A stretch of DNA of 32,602 nt from Cytobacillus sp. S13-E01 (GCF_029193815.1 NZ_JARFVC010000044.1:1-32602), one strand, 5' to 3'. Positions 25,365 to 32,309 are shown, counted from the stretch's first letter. Made by a program: numbers and translations. Notes: generated by a model from the letters alone, not told the origin.

Positions 25365-25604
25365 TCAATCACTTTTACAAGAACCACGATTGACCATTTT
25401 CCTTATTACCATCCCCATTCCAGCGACCATTAAAAGTCCACCAAAAATCCAAACTTCTTTTCCTGTTAAAAAGGCACCCAAAGTAGTTAACCCGATCGCG
25501 CTCAAAATAATGGGTAGTCCACAGCACGCAACAGCCAACACTGGTAATGCTAATATGGCTAACTTTTCCTTTGAACCTTTCTTCCTTGTCTTTATTTTCT
25601 CCAT
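25365..25604 (-). CDS. Small mercury transporter (MerE/MerT-like)
   Basis: A 79-residue membrane protein with two hydrophobic helices (about 15-46 and 51-69). The first helix contains the vicinal Cys pair in VACCGLPIILSAIG (Cys27-Cys28), the hallmark of MerT/MerE/MerF-type Hg(II) importers that deliver mercury to MerA. A second pair is reduced to a single Cys76 near the C-terminus. The ATG has GGAGGAG 9 bases upstream. It lies between merR and merA, 28 and 56 bp away. No MerP is encoded, so this small protein must be the sole carrier in the operon. The exact family name among MerE, MerF and truncated MerT is uncertain. Confidence 0.85.
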   Translation of the reverse strand: MEKIKTRKKGSKEKLAILALPVLAVACCGLPIILSAIGLTTLGAFLTGKEVWIFGGLLMVAGMGMVIRKMVNRGSCKSD

Positions 25605-25632
25605 TCCGATTCACTCCTCCTAAAATAAGACC

Positions 25633-26031
25633 TCACCCTTCAAGCAATGTGTCAATGATCGGACAAGAATACAGATTTTCTTCATTTGGGCAGCATGCCT
25701 TTAGTTGCTTTAACATCTGCTGGACCTTTTGTAGCTCTTTTATTTGTTTTTGAACGTCTAACGATTTTCGTGATACAAAGTCATACATATCCGAGCACCT
25801 TACGTCATCTTGGTCGACAACACCTAACAACTTATGAATCTCATTTAGCGAGAAACCCAGGCTTTGTAGTTGCTTAATGAAGTGAACACGTTTAACACTT
25901 TCTTCTGTATATAACCGATAGCCTGATTGGCTATGTTTATTTGGACTTAACAATTGCTGTTTTTCATAATAACGAATGGTCTCTTTATTAACGCCACATT
26001 TTTTGGCAAATTCACTAATGCGATAAGACAT
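25633..26031 (-). CDS. merR: Mercury-responsive regulator MerR
   Basis: The Hg(II)-sensing activator/repressor of mer. The 132-residue protein starts at ATG 26031, preceded by GAGGTGG; an in-frame GTG three codons upstream overlaps that site. The N-terminal winged HTH is YRISEFAKKCGVNKETIRYY. The three Hg ligands are all present at the positions known for Bacillus MerR: Cys79 (VRCSDM), Cys114 and Cys123 (CCPNEENLYSCPI). An additional Cys113 adjoins. It is the first gene of its own operon, as in Bacillus mer systems, so it autoregulates through the promoter at 26052-26083. Confidence 0.95.
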   Translation of the reverse strand: MSYRISEFAKKCGVNKETIRYYEKQQLLSPNKHSQSGYRLYTEESVKRVHFIKQLQSLGFSLNEIHKLLGVVDQDDVRCSDMYDFVSRKSLDVQKQIKELQKVQQMLKQLKACCPNEENLYSCPIIDTLLEG

Positions 26032-26051
26032 AGTAACCACCTCTATTGAAA

Positions 26052-26083
26052 ATTATAAACTATGTACTATAGTACATGGTCAA
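26052..26083 (-). promoter_or_regulatory. mer promoter/operator
   Basis: On the minus strand TTGACC (26078-26083) and TATAAT (26052-26057) are 20 bases apart, the over-long spacing that MerR corrects by twisting DNA. The spacer holds the perfect 16-bp palindrome ATGTACTATAGTACAT (26062-26077). Confidence 0.9.
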
Positions 26084-26100
26084 GACTAAAAATATCTTAT

Positions 26101-26249
26101 TATGGGGTGGAGTCCCATTGCCATCAAGCTAAGAAAGATAAAATACCCCCAAAATGAAAATTTTAAGGTTCTTTTGGTGAAAGTAGCTCAGTTTTTTCAC
26201 TTTGGGGGACATATAGAATGTTAACTTGATGGGTATGGGGTGGAGTCCC
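26101..26249. repeat. Direct repeats and foldback upstream of mer
   Basis: TATGGGGTGGAGTCCC occurs at 26101-26116 and 26234-26249. Between them CCCCCAAAATGAAAA (26146-26160) is nearly complementary to 26194-26208 (14 of 15). TTAGCTTGATGG is present inverted at about 26119-26130, and TTAACTTGATGG direct at 26221-26232. It looks like a small insertion or excision scar. Confidence 0.6.
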
Positions 26250-26274
26250 GAAAACGCGAATTTCCAACGTTAAG
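26237..26274 (+). repeat. Tn3-like 38-bp terminal repeat relic
   Basis: GGGGTGGAGTCCCGAAAACG through CAACGTTAAG, exactly 38 bases with the Tn3-family pattern (GGGG start, TTAAG inner end). It faces right, in the same orientation as 23517-23554, so the two are not an inverted pair around mer. Confidence 0.6.
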
Positions 26275-26335
26275 GGATACCCCTTATATTTTTATATGAA
26301 GCTTTTAATACTCGTTTTAGTCAATTAAAAAATGA

Positions 26336-26368
26336 AGCCGATATTCCATAACGTACAGAATATCGGCT
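26336..26368 (-). terminator. Terminator after the mini-Csp ORF
   Basis: AGCCGATATTC and GAATATCGGCT form an 11-bp stem; on the minus strand it is followed by TTCATTTTTTAATT. Confidence 0.8.
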
Positions 26369-26397
26369 ATCTGTTAGATTTCGAGTGTTATTGTTGG

Positions 26398-26475
26398 TTA
26401 AGCAACCATATTACGGCATGCATCAATACACGCTTGATATCGTTCGGTGGATACTAAAGATCCTTGAGGTGTCAT
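26398..26475 (-). CDS. 25-residue Csp-like peptide (truncated?)
   Basis: A minus-strand ORF with AAAGGAG 8 bases before its ATG encodes STERYQACIDACRNMVA after MTPQGSLV. The segment YQACIDAC is the start of DUF326/Csp3 copper proteins (compare FQACIDEC in the gene at 6958-7287). The reading stops after one helix, and a proper terminator follows 30 bases later. The deletion is therefore internal or the peptide is a deliberate mini-protein. Two Cys in CxxxC spacing could bind one metal ion. It is most likely the stub of a csp gene with the body deleted, yet its expression signals are intact. Confidence 0.5.
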   Translation of the reverse strand: MTPQGSLVSTERYQACIDACRNMVA

Positions 26476-26631
26476 TTTGTAATCTCCTTTTACCTTAAAT
26501 TCAAATGTAGTTTCTACTCAATGAATATTTTATACAGGTGGAAAACTCACGTTAAGACTTTTTAAATTGACTTTGTTCTCCAAAGCAAAAATAAATTAAG
26601 TAGTCAGTGATTCCTCACTTATTTTATTGAT

Positions 26632-27558
26632 CTAATCCTGTATTTGCATTTCCGTTTTATTTCGCTTCATTTCAACCTTTTTAAACATCAGCACAGAACC
26701 AAAGAAAAATACTGAGGCAACAAGGGAACCTATCGGTAGCCTGATGATGATCTCATCAGGGAATACAAATGGAAGCAATGGGAAAGCATACACGGCTGGC
26801 ATACGAATCCCAACAATCCGCAGTAGGATTATCATTAAAATCATTGCTAATAGCGTGATTAGGATCCATGAATGGATGGCAAAGTACAAAAGTGTTCCCA
26901 CAGTTGCAGATATTGTCAGTACCAATCCTTGCTTAAACGCCATTTTTCCATTGTACATCGGTTTCTGAAGTACCTCATACACTACAACAAGAATAGGTGG
27001 GATCACTGCAAGCTGTGGGTAGCCAGCGACCCAGACCAACCCGATCCAAACGATATTCAGTGCGAAGAACACTATCATATACTTGTACTGAATTTGAACT
27101 TTCTTCTCTAATCCCTTATTTAATCCAAATACGAGAACCCCAAGCATTAATAGGATGGTAAAAGTGAAAACCGATATGATAAATGACCATTCAGTTGCAT
27201 TCATCACCAGTGGTAGCAACCCTGTTGCCATAGAAGGCGCTAAATTCGATTGAATGATACGTAAAAAGAGCATCAATAAAACCAAAGTCAGGATGACTTT
27301 CCCAAAATACGCAATAGATAATTGATTGACCGCAAAACCAATCGCAGCAGTTAAAGATGGAGCAAGAAAAATCTTCGATGGCTGCCTAATCCATCCAGCT
27401 TCTCGATATACCCACATCGCAATGGCCATAGCTGCCATTTCAGGCAAGATCACTTCGCGATCTTTCAACATCACCGAAACTGCTACCATCGCCAAGATAA
27501 AAACGAAAGCGATCACATAAGAAATGATCGTTTCTTTCTTTGATACAAACGTATTCAA
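26632..27558 (-). CDS. HPP-like polytopic membrane protein
   Basis: A 308-residue integral membrane protein with about nine to ten hydrophobic segments. TTG at 27558 is chosen because AAAGGAG lies just upstream; longer in-frame starts read through that site. The first half has ILPEMAAMAIAMW, QPSKIFLAPSLTAAIGF and LAPSMATGLLPLV, resembling the P-x-GA and PPxxATAL patterns of HPP-family proteins. The second half repeats the style with AVIPPILVVVYE and IRMPAVYAFPLLPFVFP, suggesting two tandem HPP-like halves. Substrate unknown; some HPP proteins transport nitrite. It is the last gene of the merR2 operon, after an attenuator-like hairpin. Confidence 0.6.
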   Translation of the reverse strand: MNTFVSKKETIISYVIAFVFILAMVAVSVMLKDREVILPEMAAMAIAMWVYREAGWIRQPSKIFLAPSLTAAIGFAVNQLSIAYFGKVILTLVLLMLFLRIIQSNLAPSMATGLLPLVMNATEWSFIISVFTFTILLMLGVLVFGLNKGLEKKVQIQYKYMIVFFALNIVWIGLVWVAGYPQLAVIPPILVVVYEVLQKPMYNGKMAFKQGLVLTISATVGTLLYFAIHSWILITLLAMILMIILLRIVGIRMPAVYAFPLLPFVFPDEIIIRLPIGSLVASVFFFGSVLMFKKVEMKRNKTEMQIQD

Positions 27559-27588
27559 GGTTAACTCTCCTTTCTTAATATAAGAAAA

Positions 27589-27611
27589 CAAGGGTGAAAT
27601 TTTCACCCTTG
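27589..27611 (-). terminator. Attenuator-like hairpin between trx and membrane gene
   Basis: CAAGGGTGAAA and TTTCACCCTTG pair around one base, followed on the minus strand by TTTTCTTAT, 12 bases past the thioredoxin-like stop. It may lower expression of the downstream membrane gene. Confidence 0.7.
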
Positions 27612-27622
27612 CATATGGTTCA

Positions 27623-27895
27623 TTATTGACACTGACCTAATCCAGCAGCTTTTAACGCATCAATGTCGATGCCGTTATTGCAGCAATCTACTAATTTTCC
27701 ATTGATTGCAACAGCTGGCACGGATTTTACCCCATAGGCTTTCGCTTTTGCTTCACATTCAAGTGTGTCACATTTTTTATTTAAATCATAAACCACCACT
27801 TCACAATTATCACAAGCTAGGTCCTTTACTTGCTGCACTGCACCTTCGCAAACACGGCAACCTGCGGTAAATACTTCAATTAATCTTTTTGCCAT
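27623..27895 (-). CDS. Cys-rich thioredoxin-like protein
   Basis: A 90-residue thioredoxin-fold protein. The active site is GCRVC (Cys13 and Cys16) after the first strand LIEVFTA, and the cis-proline is in KSVPAV (Pro60). It has nine Cys in total (13, 16, 28, 31, 42, 47, 71, 72, 89), far more than a normal thioredoxin; the DCC pair at 71-72 resembles metal-binding vicinal cysteines. It begins one base after the merR2 stop with GGAGAG upstream, so it is coupled to the regulator. It probably binds or passes a thiophilic metal or maintains thiols under metal stress. No signal peptide, hence cytosolic. Confidence 0.8.
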   Translation of the reverse strand: MAKRLIEVFTAGCRVCEGAVQQVKDLACDNCEVVVYDLNKKCDTLECEAKAKAYGVKSVPAVAINGKLVDCCNNGIDIDALKAAGLGQCQ

Positions 27896-27896
27896 T

Positions 27897-28310
27897 TTAG
27901 TTCTCTCCTTCTGATAATTTTTTCAAAATCGGACATTGGCTTTTTGGAACTCCAGAACCAGGACATTTTTCAACCAAACCCTCTAACAAGAATTTCATTT
28001 CGTTTAAATCACGAATCTTCTTTTCGATTTCCTCAATTTTCCCTGATGCAAATTCGAGCATTTCTTCTGAATGAAATTCTTTATCCCCGTTTGATGCAGC
28101 TAGGAGATCTTTAATTTCTTCCAACATAAACCCTAGATCCTGAGCTCGCTTGATAAACTCAATGTCTTGAATCACTTCCTGGGGATACATTCTGTATCCA
28201 ACATCACTTCGAGGAGGTTCTGAAATCAAACCACGCCTTTCATAATACCGAATGGTCTCGATATTCACGTTCGTTGCTTTTGCTACTTGACTTCTAGTTA
28301 AACCTTTCAT
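27897..28310 (-). CDS. MerR-family metal regulator (second copy)
   Basis: A 137-residue MerR-type activator with HTH RSQVAKATNVNIETIRYYERRGLI, a long dimerisation helix and a C-terminal metal loop KCPGSGVPKSQCPI (Cys116, Cys126). The position that is Cys79 or Cys82 in MerR/ZntR is Ser81 (EFHSEEM). In CueR, a Ser at this position goes with sensing of monovalent Cu, Ag or Au. The loop has nine residues between the Cys, longer than CueR (seven) and similar to ZntR, so the metal cannot be assigned. It heads an operon with the thioredoxin-like and membrane genes and acts on the promoter at 28331-28362. It differs clearly from the merR at 25633. Confidence 0.92.
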   Translation of the reverse strand: MKGLTRSQVAKATNVNIETIRYYERRGLISEPPRSDVGYRMYPQEVIQDIEFIKRAQDLGFMLEEIKDLLAASNGDKEFHSEEMLEFASGKIEEIEKKIRDLNEMKFLLEGLVEKCPGSGVPKSQCPILKKLSEGEN

Positions 28311-28330
28311 TTCATTCCCTCCTCATTTGT

Positions 28331-28362
28331 ATTATGCACCCTGTACTCGGGTACAGAGTCAA
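28331..28362 (-). promoter_or_regulatory. MerR-type promoter of merR2 operon
   Basis: On the minus strand TTGACT (28357-28362) and CATAAT (28331-28336) are 20 bases apart. The spacer contains CTGTACCCGAGTACAG (28341-28356), a dyad of CTGTAC and GTACAG like the mer and cue operators. Confidence 0.9.
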
Positions 28363-28660
28363 TAGTTATTATTATAAAAATTTTTCTTTTTTTTATTAAA
28401 GTAACCTTCCACTATAAAATACCTCATTGTTTAGTTGTGGCTATTGTCAAAAAGCATACTTTTTAAACGACGCTATTATATACTTAAATCACGTTTGTAA
28501 ATGTGGGTAAAATCCAAAATAAACGTTTATAAAAGAAAAGCAATATTTTAAAACAACTTAAGTTGTATTTGAAATTCCATGAATTAATTCCGAGTGTGGC
28601 CAGTAGGAATTACCCCTGGCACATTTCAGTTCTATGAACGCTATATGAAAGGTGAAAAAT
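28363..28660. other. AT-rich intergenic region
   Basis: No gene. It contains the palindrome ACAACTTAAGTTGT (28553-28566) and a weak stem, TGTGGCCA with TGGCACA, at about 28594-28623. The region probably holds the promoter for the small zinc-ribbon genes. Confidence 0.45.
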
Positions 28661-28819
28661 ATGAAATTGTGTAATCACGATTCTTTAAACTATGTAGGTA
28701 TAGATACTTATAGTGAGGCAGATGGGAAAGTAATTTTAAACTATTTTTGTAGAGAGTGTAATACCGGATATGAAGTAGTATATCGACAAATAGAGGTAAG
28801 ACTCTGTAATGAAGAGTAG
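28661..28819 (+). CDS. Small zinc-ribbon-like protein
   Basis: A 52-residue ORF with AAAGGTG upstream of its ATG. It shows CNHD at residues 4-7 and CREC at about 30-33, with a late Cys near the C-terminus, a minimal zinc-ribbon pattern with a His in the first knuckle. No family is recognised. It is the first of three small Cys-pair genes in a row (28661, 28852, 29073), probably one transcript. The reading frame, start site and acidic composition suggest a real gene rather than chance. Confidence 0.55.
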   Translation: MKLCNHDSLNYVGIDTYSEADGKVILNYFCRECNTGYEVVYRQIEVRLCNEE

Positions 28820-28851
28820 ACACAAAATACGCAGTAAAGGATGGTTCTGTT

Positions 28852-29058
28852 TTGGAGAAATATGCATGTAAAGAATGCGGGAATAAACGTTGGTTTTATA
28901 GCGAAGTATCTGTTCCAGCGAAAAAACTTATTGATCTAAAAGGTGGTAAAGATAACGGTAAGGTTTATGGGGTAGATAAAGGTGATGTAGATAATCAATT
29001 TGAACAGGTCTGCTGTCGGAAATGTGATGAACTTGTTTATGACCCTGAATATAACTAA
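28852..29058 (+). CDS. Small zinc-ribbon protein
   Basis: A 68-residue protein starting at TTG after AAAGGA. It has CKEC (residues 6-9) and CCRKC (about 54-58), a typical two-knuckle zinc ribbon with KRWFYSEVSVP between. No enzymatic motif is present. It lies 32 bp after the 52-residue ORF and 14 bp before the next zinc-ribbon gene, so the three form an apparent operon. Function unknown. Confidence 0.6.
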   Translation: MEKYACKECGNKRWFYSEVSVPAKKLIDLKGGKDNGKVYGVDKGDVDNQFEQVCCRKCDELVYDPEYN

Positions 29059-29072
29059 GGAGGAGTAATTAA

Positions 29073-29198
29073 ATGAAATGCCCCGAATGTAAAGGAGGAG
29101 AGTTATCACTCTATAAAGTAACGGAAATGGTTTACAGAACTCCTATAACAAAAAGAAAAACGTTTTCTAAGAGGAAACTTGATAATACAGGAGCAGAG
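29073..29198 (+). pseudogene. Zinc-ribbon gene interrupted by transposon
   Basis: The ATG has AAGGAGGAG upstream, and the first 42 codons are native: MKCPECKGGELSLYKVTEMV and a basic TKRKTFSKRK segment. At 29199 the transposon end begins, and the frame runs on into transposon sequence to a stop at 29286-29288. Only the first CxxC knuckle is kept; the rest should lie beyond the right end of this window. The size and start resemble the preceding small zinc-ribbon genes. Confidence 0.75.
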
Positions 29199-29270
29199 TG
29201 TTCGCAGCCATCCTTAATGTCGCTATCTAATGGAAGTTGGTCTTTATTTTTGTCGGATGGTATTAAAAGA

Positions 29271-29325
29271 AAGAGCCGTCAGCTCTAATGACTATTGTAT
29301 AATGTCATTAGAGCTGACGGCTCTT
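29271..29325. repeat. 22-bp hairpin in transposon left end
   Basis: Arms 29271-29292 and 29304-29325 are exact reverse complements (inner ends AGCTCTAATGAC and GTCATTAGAGCT) around the loop TATTGTATAAT, which itself looks like a -10 box. It lies 72 bp inside the left end and 70 bp before the first gene. Confidence 0.88.
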
Positions 29326-29341
29326 AAACTAGAAAAGGAAA

Positions 29342-29388
29342 AGGTTATTTGTTCCTCTTCGCTTGGCGGCCCAGAGAACAAATAACCT
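29342..29388. repeat. Second hairpin, at the start of the first transposon gene
   Basis: AGGTTATTTGTTC and GAACAAATAACCT form a 13-bp stem extended by TCT/AGA past one bulge. It lies between the only Shine-Dalgarno-like AAAGGA (29334-29339) and the ATG at 29395. If folded it would bring them to about 8 bases apart. Confidence 0.8.
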
Positions 29389-29394
29389 CACACT

Positions 29395-29988
29395 ATGATG
29401 ACTATTATACTAAAGTGCCCCATTGCTATCAATAAATATAAGAGATTTGTTAAAACTTTTAATGAAGAGGTTTTTTGCCCCTGTTGTGGAAGGAAAACCA
29501 GAAAACACGGAAAGTATAAAAAAACGATTCATTTTAAGCATCAATCCTTCCGGATTCCTATCATGCGTAGAAGGTGTCCAGATTGTAATAAAACCTTTTC
29601 GTTGATGCCTTGCTTTGCTATCCCGTGGGGAAGGTTTGCCATACATATTTATGAATTTTTAGGAAGATGGTTGATTAGCGGCATTCCCATTAGTCAATTA
29701 GCTGAGCTTTTAACGACCTCATCAGTTTCAGTCGTTTCCCTTAAGACACTTTATCGTTGGAAGCGTCGGTTTCAAGAACTATGGGGAAACTGGTGGATTG
29801 ATCAACGAAAGAAATGGATAGCTGAGTTCGATGGTGAAGAAGGGGTACTGCCCTTATATCGAGAAGGAATAAGCTCTAGCCAAGAGATTCAACTTCTTCT
29901 CTCCTTCTTTTTTAATGATGGCGCTATTCCTTGTAAAGGAAGGCTTCTTTCCATGATCAATCTCCGCCAGCCCATTTTCTATCGGTGA
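29395..29988 (+). CDS. Zinc-ribbon/HTH transposon protein (DUF6431-like)
   Basis: A 197-residue protein with an N-terminal zinc ribbon, CPCCGRK (Cys28-31) and CPDC (61-64), and a helical region with a probable HTH (about 105-135, ISQLAELLTTSSVSVVSLKTLYRWKRRF). I recall similar proteins as DUF6431 next to transposases of this type. Zinc ribbon plus HTH suggests a DNA-binding role: target selection, end binding or regulation. TniQ/TnsD target selectors also have zinc fingers, but no clear homology is visible. No ribosome binding site lies immediately before ATG 29395 (a double ATG). The gene precedes the transposase by about 145 bp. Confidence 0.65.
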   Translation: MMTIILKCPIAINKYKRFVKTFNEEVFCPCCGRKTRKHGKYKKTIHFKHQSFRIPIMRRRCPDCNKTFSLMPCFAIPWGRFAIHIYEFLGRWLISGIPISQLAELLTTSSVSVVSLKTLYRWKRRFQELWGNWWIDQRKKWIAEFDGEEGVLPLYREGISSSQEIQLLLSFFFNDGAIPCKGRLLSMINLRQPIFYR

Positions 29989-30132
29989 AGTCAGGTAAAA
30001 CGTCGGATTAATTGGTCAATATTTATAAAAATTCCTTTTTCTTGCTCCACAAAATATGTCCCTATCTTAGAAGCTAAAAATCTAGGAAAATGGGGTTGTT
30101 TCCTATTTTATGGAATGAGAGGAGAAAAAGAG

Positions 30133-31518
30133 ATGAATGAAACGACGCGAAACGAGGTAGCTGCCTTTCGATTTGGATTAATTGCACCAATCGTTCAACG
30201 GCAACTACAGCCTGGGGAGAGGTATGCCCTTTTAAAGGAAGTTGCTAAACAAAGATATACTGTCCCAGGCAGTGAAAAGAATACAGTGAGTATTCGATCA
30301 TTAGAGAGGTATCTTCAAGCTTACGAGCAGGATGGGTTTGAGGGACTTAAACCTCAATTGAGAGAAAAAAGAGGAAGCTTACAGAATCAAGATCCAGAGG
30401 TGCTGAAACGAGCGATTGAGTTACGAAAGGAATTACCTAGTAGAAGTGTTGAACAGGTTATCCGAATACTAGAGTTAGAGGGTATGGTTTCAGTGGGTGT
30501 TCTAAAACCTCGCACTCTATCACGATATTTCCAAGAAACGGGCTGGAGTAAAAAAGACATTTACCGTGCGGTAAAGAAGGAATTCCGACATTTTGAACAT
30601 GATTCACCAAATGATTGCTGGCAAGCAGATACGCAGCACACCCTCTATTTACCCGATCCAAAAAATCCTGATAAGCGAAAAAAGGCCTATCTCATAGCGA
30701 TTATAGACGATCATAGTAGAAGAATTATGCATGCCGAATTTTTTATGGAAGAAAGATATCCTCGTTTAGAACGTTGTGTTCAAAAAGCTGTTGTAAGATT
30801 TGGTGTTCCAAACCTTTTTTTCTGCGATAACGGTTCGGTTTATAGTGCCAAGCAGTTTCAAATTATGTGTGCACGAATGGGTACAAAACTTGTGCACGCA
30901 AAGCCATATTCGCCAGAATCAAAAGGAAAAATTGAGAAATATTTCCAATTTGTAGATAGTAGTTTTACAGGAGAAGCGAATTTGTTAATCAATCAAGGAA
31001 AACTCACGACATTAAAGCAATTGAACGAATACCTACGGTCTTGGTTAGAAGCATATGATAACCGTATTCATCGCAGTACAAAACAAACGCCTAAGAAACG
31101 CTATGAAGCGAAGGAAGAACAAACTCGTCACCTTCCCGCAGAAAGCTTGAAAGAGATTTTCCTTTGGGAAGAGGAACGAACTGTACGAAAAACAGCGATC
31201 ATCGAATTAGAAGGCAATCAGTATGATGTAGATTCCTCGTTACGTGGAAAACGAATTCAAATTCGCTATAATCCATTCGATTTATCAATGATTCAAGTAT
31301 GGAAGGATGATGAGCGCTTTGATGACGCTAAGCCTGCGGAACTCCGTAATCAAAGCCACTCCAAATTACCAGAGGATGCGGAAAATGACCACTCTCCTGT
31401 AGGTGTTTCTAGTTTCTTGGAACAATTGAAGAGGCACCAGGAAGAAGAAAAACGAAAACAAGTTGGTACAACCAGTTTTGCCAAATTAAAAGAGAAACAA
31501 TCAAGGGGGAATGAATGA
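30133..31518 (+). CDS. DDE transposase (Mu/TnsB-like)
   Basis: A 461-residue transposase. ATG 30133 is chosen with GAGAGGAG 8 bases upstream; an ATG at 30115 precedes that site. The N-terminal HTH region is SIRSLERYLQAYEQDGFEGL. The integrase-type core has WQADTQHT (Asp166), FFCDNGSVY (Asp232) and SKGKIEKYFQ (Glu268), giving the DDE spacing D-35-E. A Mu-C-like beta barrel follows (ELEGNQYDVDSSLRGKRI). Its C-terminal tail is basic (RQ.EEEKRKQVG.TSFAKLKEKQSRG), as in transposases that bind an AAA+ partner. Its stop overlaps the next start as ATGA, so they are coupled. Confidence 0.92.
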   Translation: MNETTRNEVAAFRFGLIAPIVQRQLQPGERYALLKEVAKQRYTVPGSEKNTVSIRSLERYLQAYEQDGFEGLKPQLREKRGSLQNQDPEVLKRAIELRKELPSRSVEQVIRILELEGMVSVGVLKPRTLSRYFQETGWSKKDIYRAVKKEFRHFEHDSPNDCWQADTQHTLYLPDPKNPDKRKKAYLIAIIDDHSRRIMHAEFFMEERYPRLERCVQKAVVRFGVPNLFFCDNGSVYSAKQFQIMCARMGTKLVHAKPYSPESKGKIEKYFQFVDSSFTGEANLLINQGKLTTLKQLNEYLRSWLEAYDNRIHRSTKQTPKKRYEAKEEQTRHLPAESLKEIFLWEEERTVRKTAIIELEGNQYDVDSSLRGKRIQIRYNPFDLSMIQVWKDDERFDDAKPAELRNQSHSKLPEDAENDHSPVGVSSFLEQLKRHQEEEKRKQVGTTSFAKLKEKQSRGNE

Positions 31519-32309
31519 TGCTAGACTTTTTCGAAATGAAGGGTGTTCCTTTCACACGTGAGATTTCACCTAAGCATCTATTCAATTCCTCTAGCCAAAG
31601 GGAAGCATCTGCACGATTAGAATATGCCGTGCAGAACCGTCAATTTTGTCTTTTAACAGGGGAAGCTGGGATGGGAAAATCAACGGCAATCCGGTCGTTA
31701 GTTCATCAATTAGATCCTATTCATTATCATTATCTATATATATGTGACTCTTCCTTGAATCCAAAACTTTTTTACAGAGAAGTTCTGCAGAACTTCGGCA
31801 TTCAACCTGCCTTTCGTTCAACGGATGTAAAGCGACAGTACCAATCTTTGATGCTTGATCTTTATGAAAATGAGAGAAAGCGTATCGTCATTGTTCTAGA
31901 TGAGGCACATCACTTTTCTGACTCAATGTTACAGGAACTACGCTTCATTCTCAATTTTAAAGAAGATTCAATGTCCCCTTTATCTCTTATTGTGGTGGGG
32001 CAACCAAGTCTAAGAAATCTATTAAGGGTAAAGCAACTTGAAGCAATTGAACAACGAATTCAGATGCGCTACCAAATGAGTGGTCTAACAGAAAAAGAGA
32101 CGATTGATTATATACGACATCAGTTAAAAGTGGTTGAAACCCCTCATGAAATCTTTTCAGAAGAGGCTATCCAGGCAATTTATAATTTTAGTCAAGGGAT
32201 TCCACGTAAGATCAATACACTTTGTAGTCAAAGCTTATTGGATGCCTTTATTCAAGGTAATAAGATTGTAGGCGAATCTCATATACATCGGGTGATAAAT
32301 GAACTGTAG
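31515..32309 (+). CDS. ExeA/TniB-like AAA+ ATPase
   Basis: A 264-residue AAA+ ATPase with Walker A GEAGMGKST (49-57), Walker B IVIVLDEAHHF (about 124-134), sensor-1-like LIVVGQPSLRNLL and arginine-rich IEQRIQMRYQMSGLTEKETIDYI as in ExeA/GspA proteins. Such ATPases act as target-DNA-loading partners of DDE transposases (IstB, TniB, TnsC, MuB). It is coupled to the transposase by the ATGA overlap; ATG 31518 is an alternative start. It overlaps the downstream coiled-coil gene by 11 bases. ExeA-type rather than classical TnsC-type sequence sets it apart from canonical Tn7 and Tn5053. Confidence 0.9.
   Translation: MMLDFFEMKGVPFTREISPKHLFNSSSQREASARLEYAVQNRQFCLLTGEAGMGKSTAIRSLVHQLDPIHYHYLYICDSSLNPKLFYREVLQNFGIQPAFRSTDVKRQYQSLMLDLYENERKRIVIVLDEAHHFSDSMLQELRFILNFKEDSMSPLSLIVVGQPSLRNLLRVKQLEAIEQRIQMRYQMSGLTEKETIDYIRHQLKVVETPHEIFSEEAIQAIYNFSQGIPRKINTLCSQSLLDAFIQGNKIVGESHIHRVINEL

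Noticed and set aside
25375-25614. Second 79-residue minus-strand frame over the small Hg transporter
   Set aside because: Shifted reading of the same bases; the frame with the CC pair and GGAGGAG is the real one.
23517-26274. Complete mer transposon bounded by 23517-23554 and 26237-26274
   Set aside because: Both ends face the same way, so they are not an inverted pair; no transposase lies between them.
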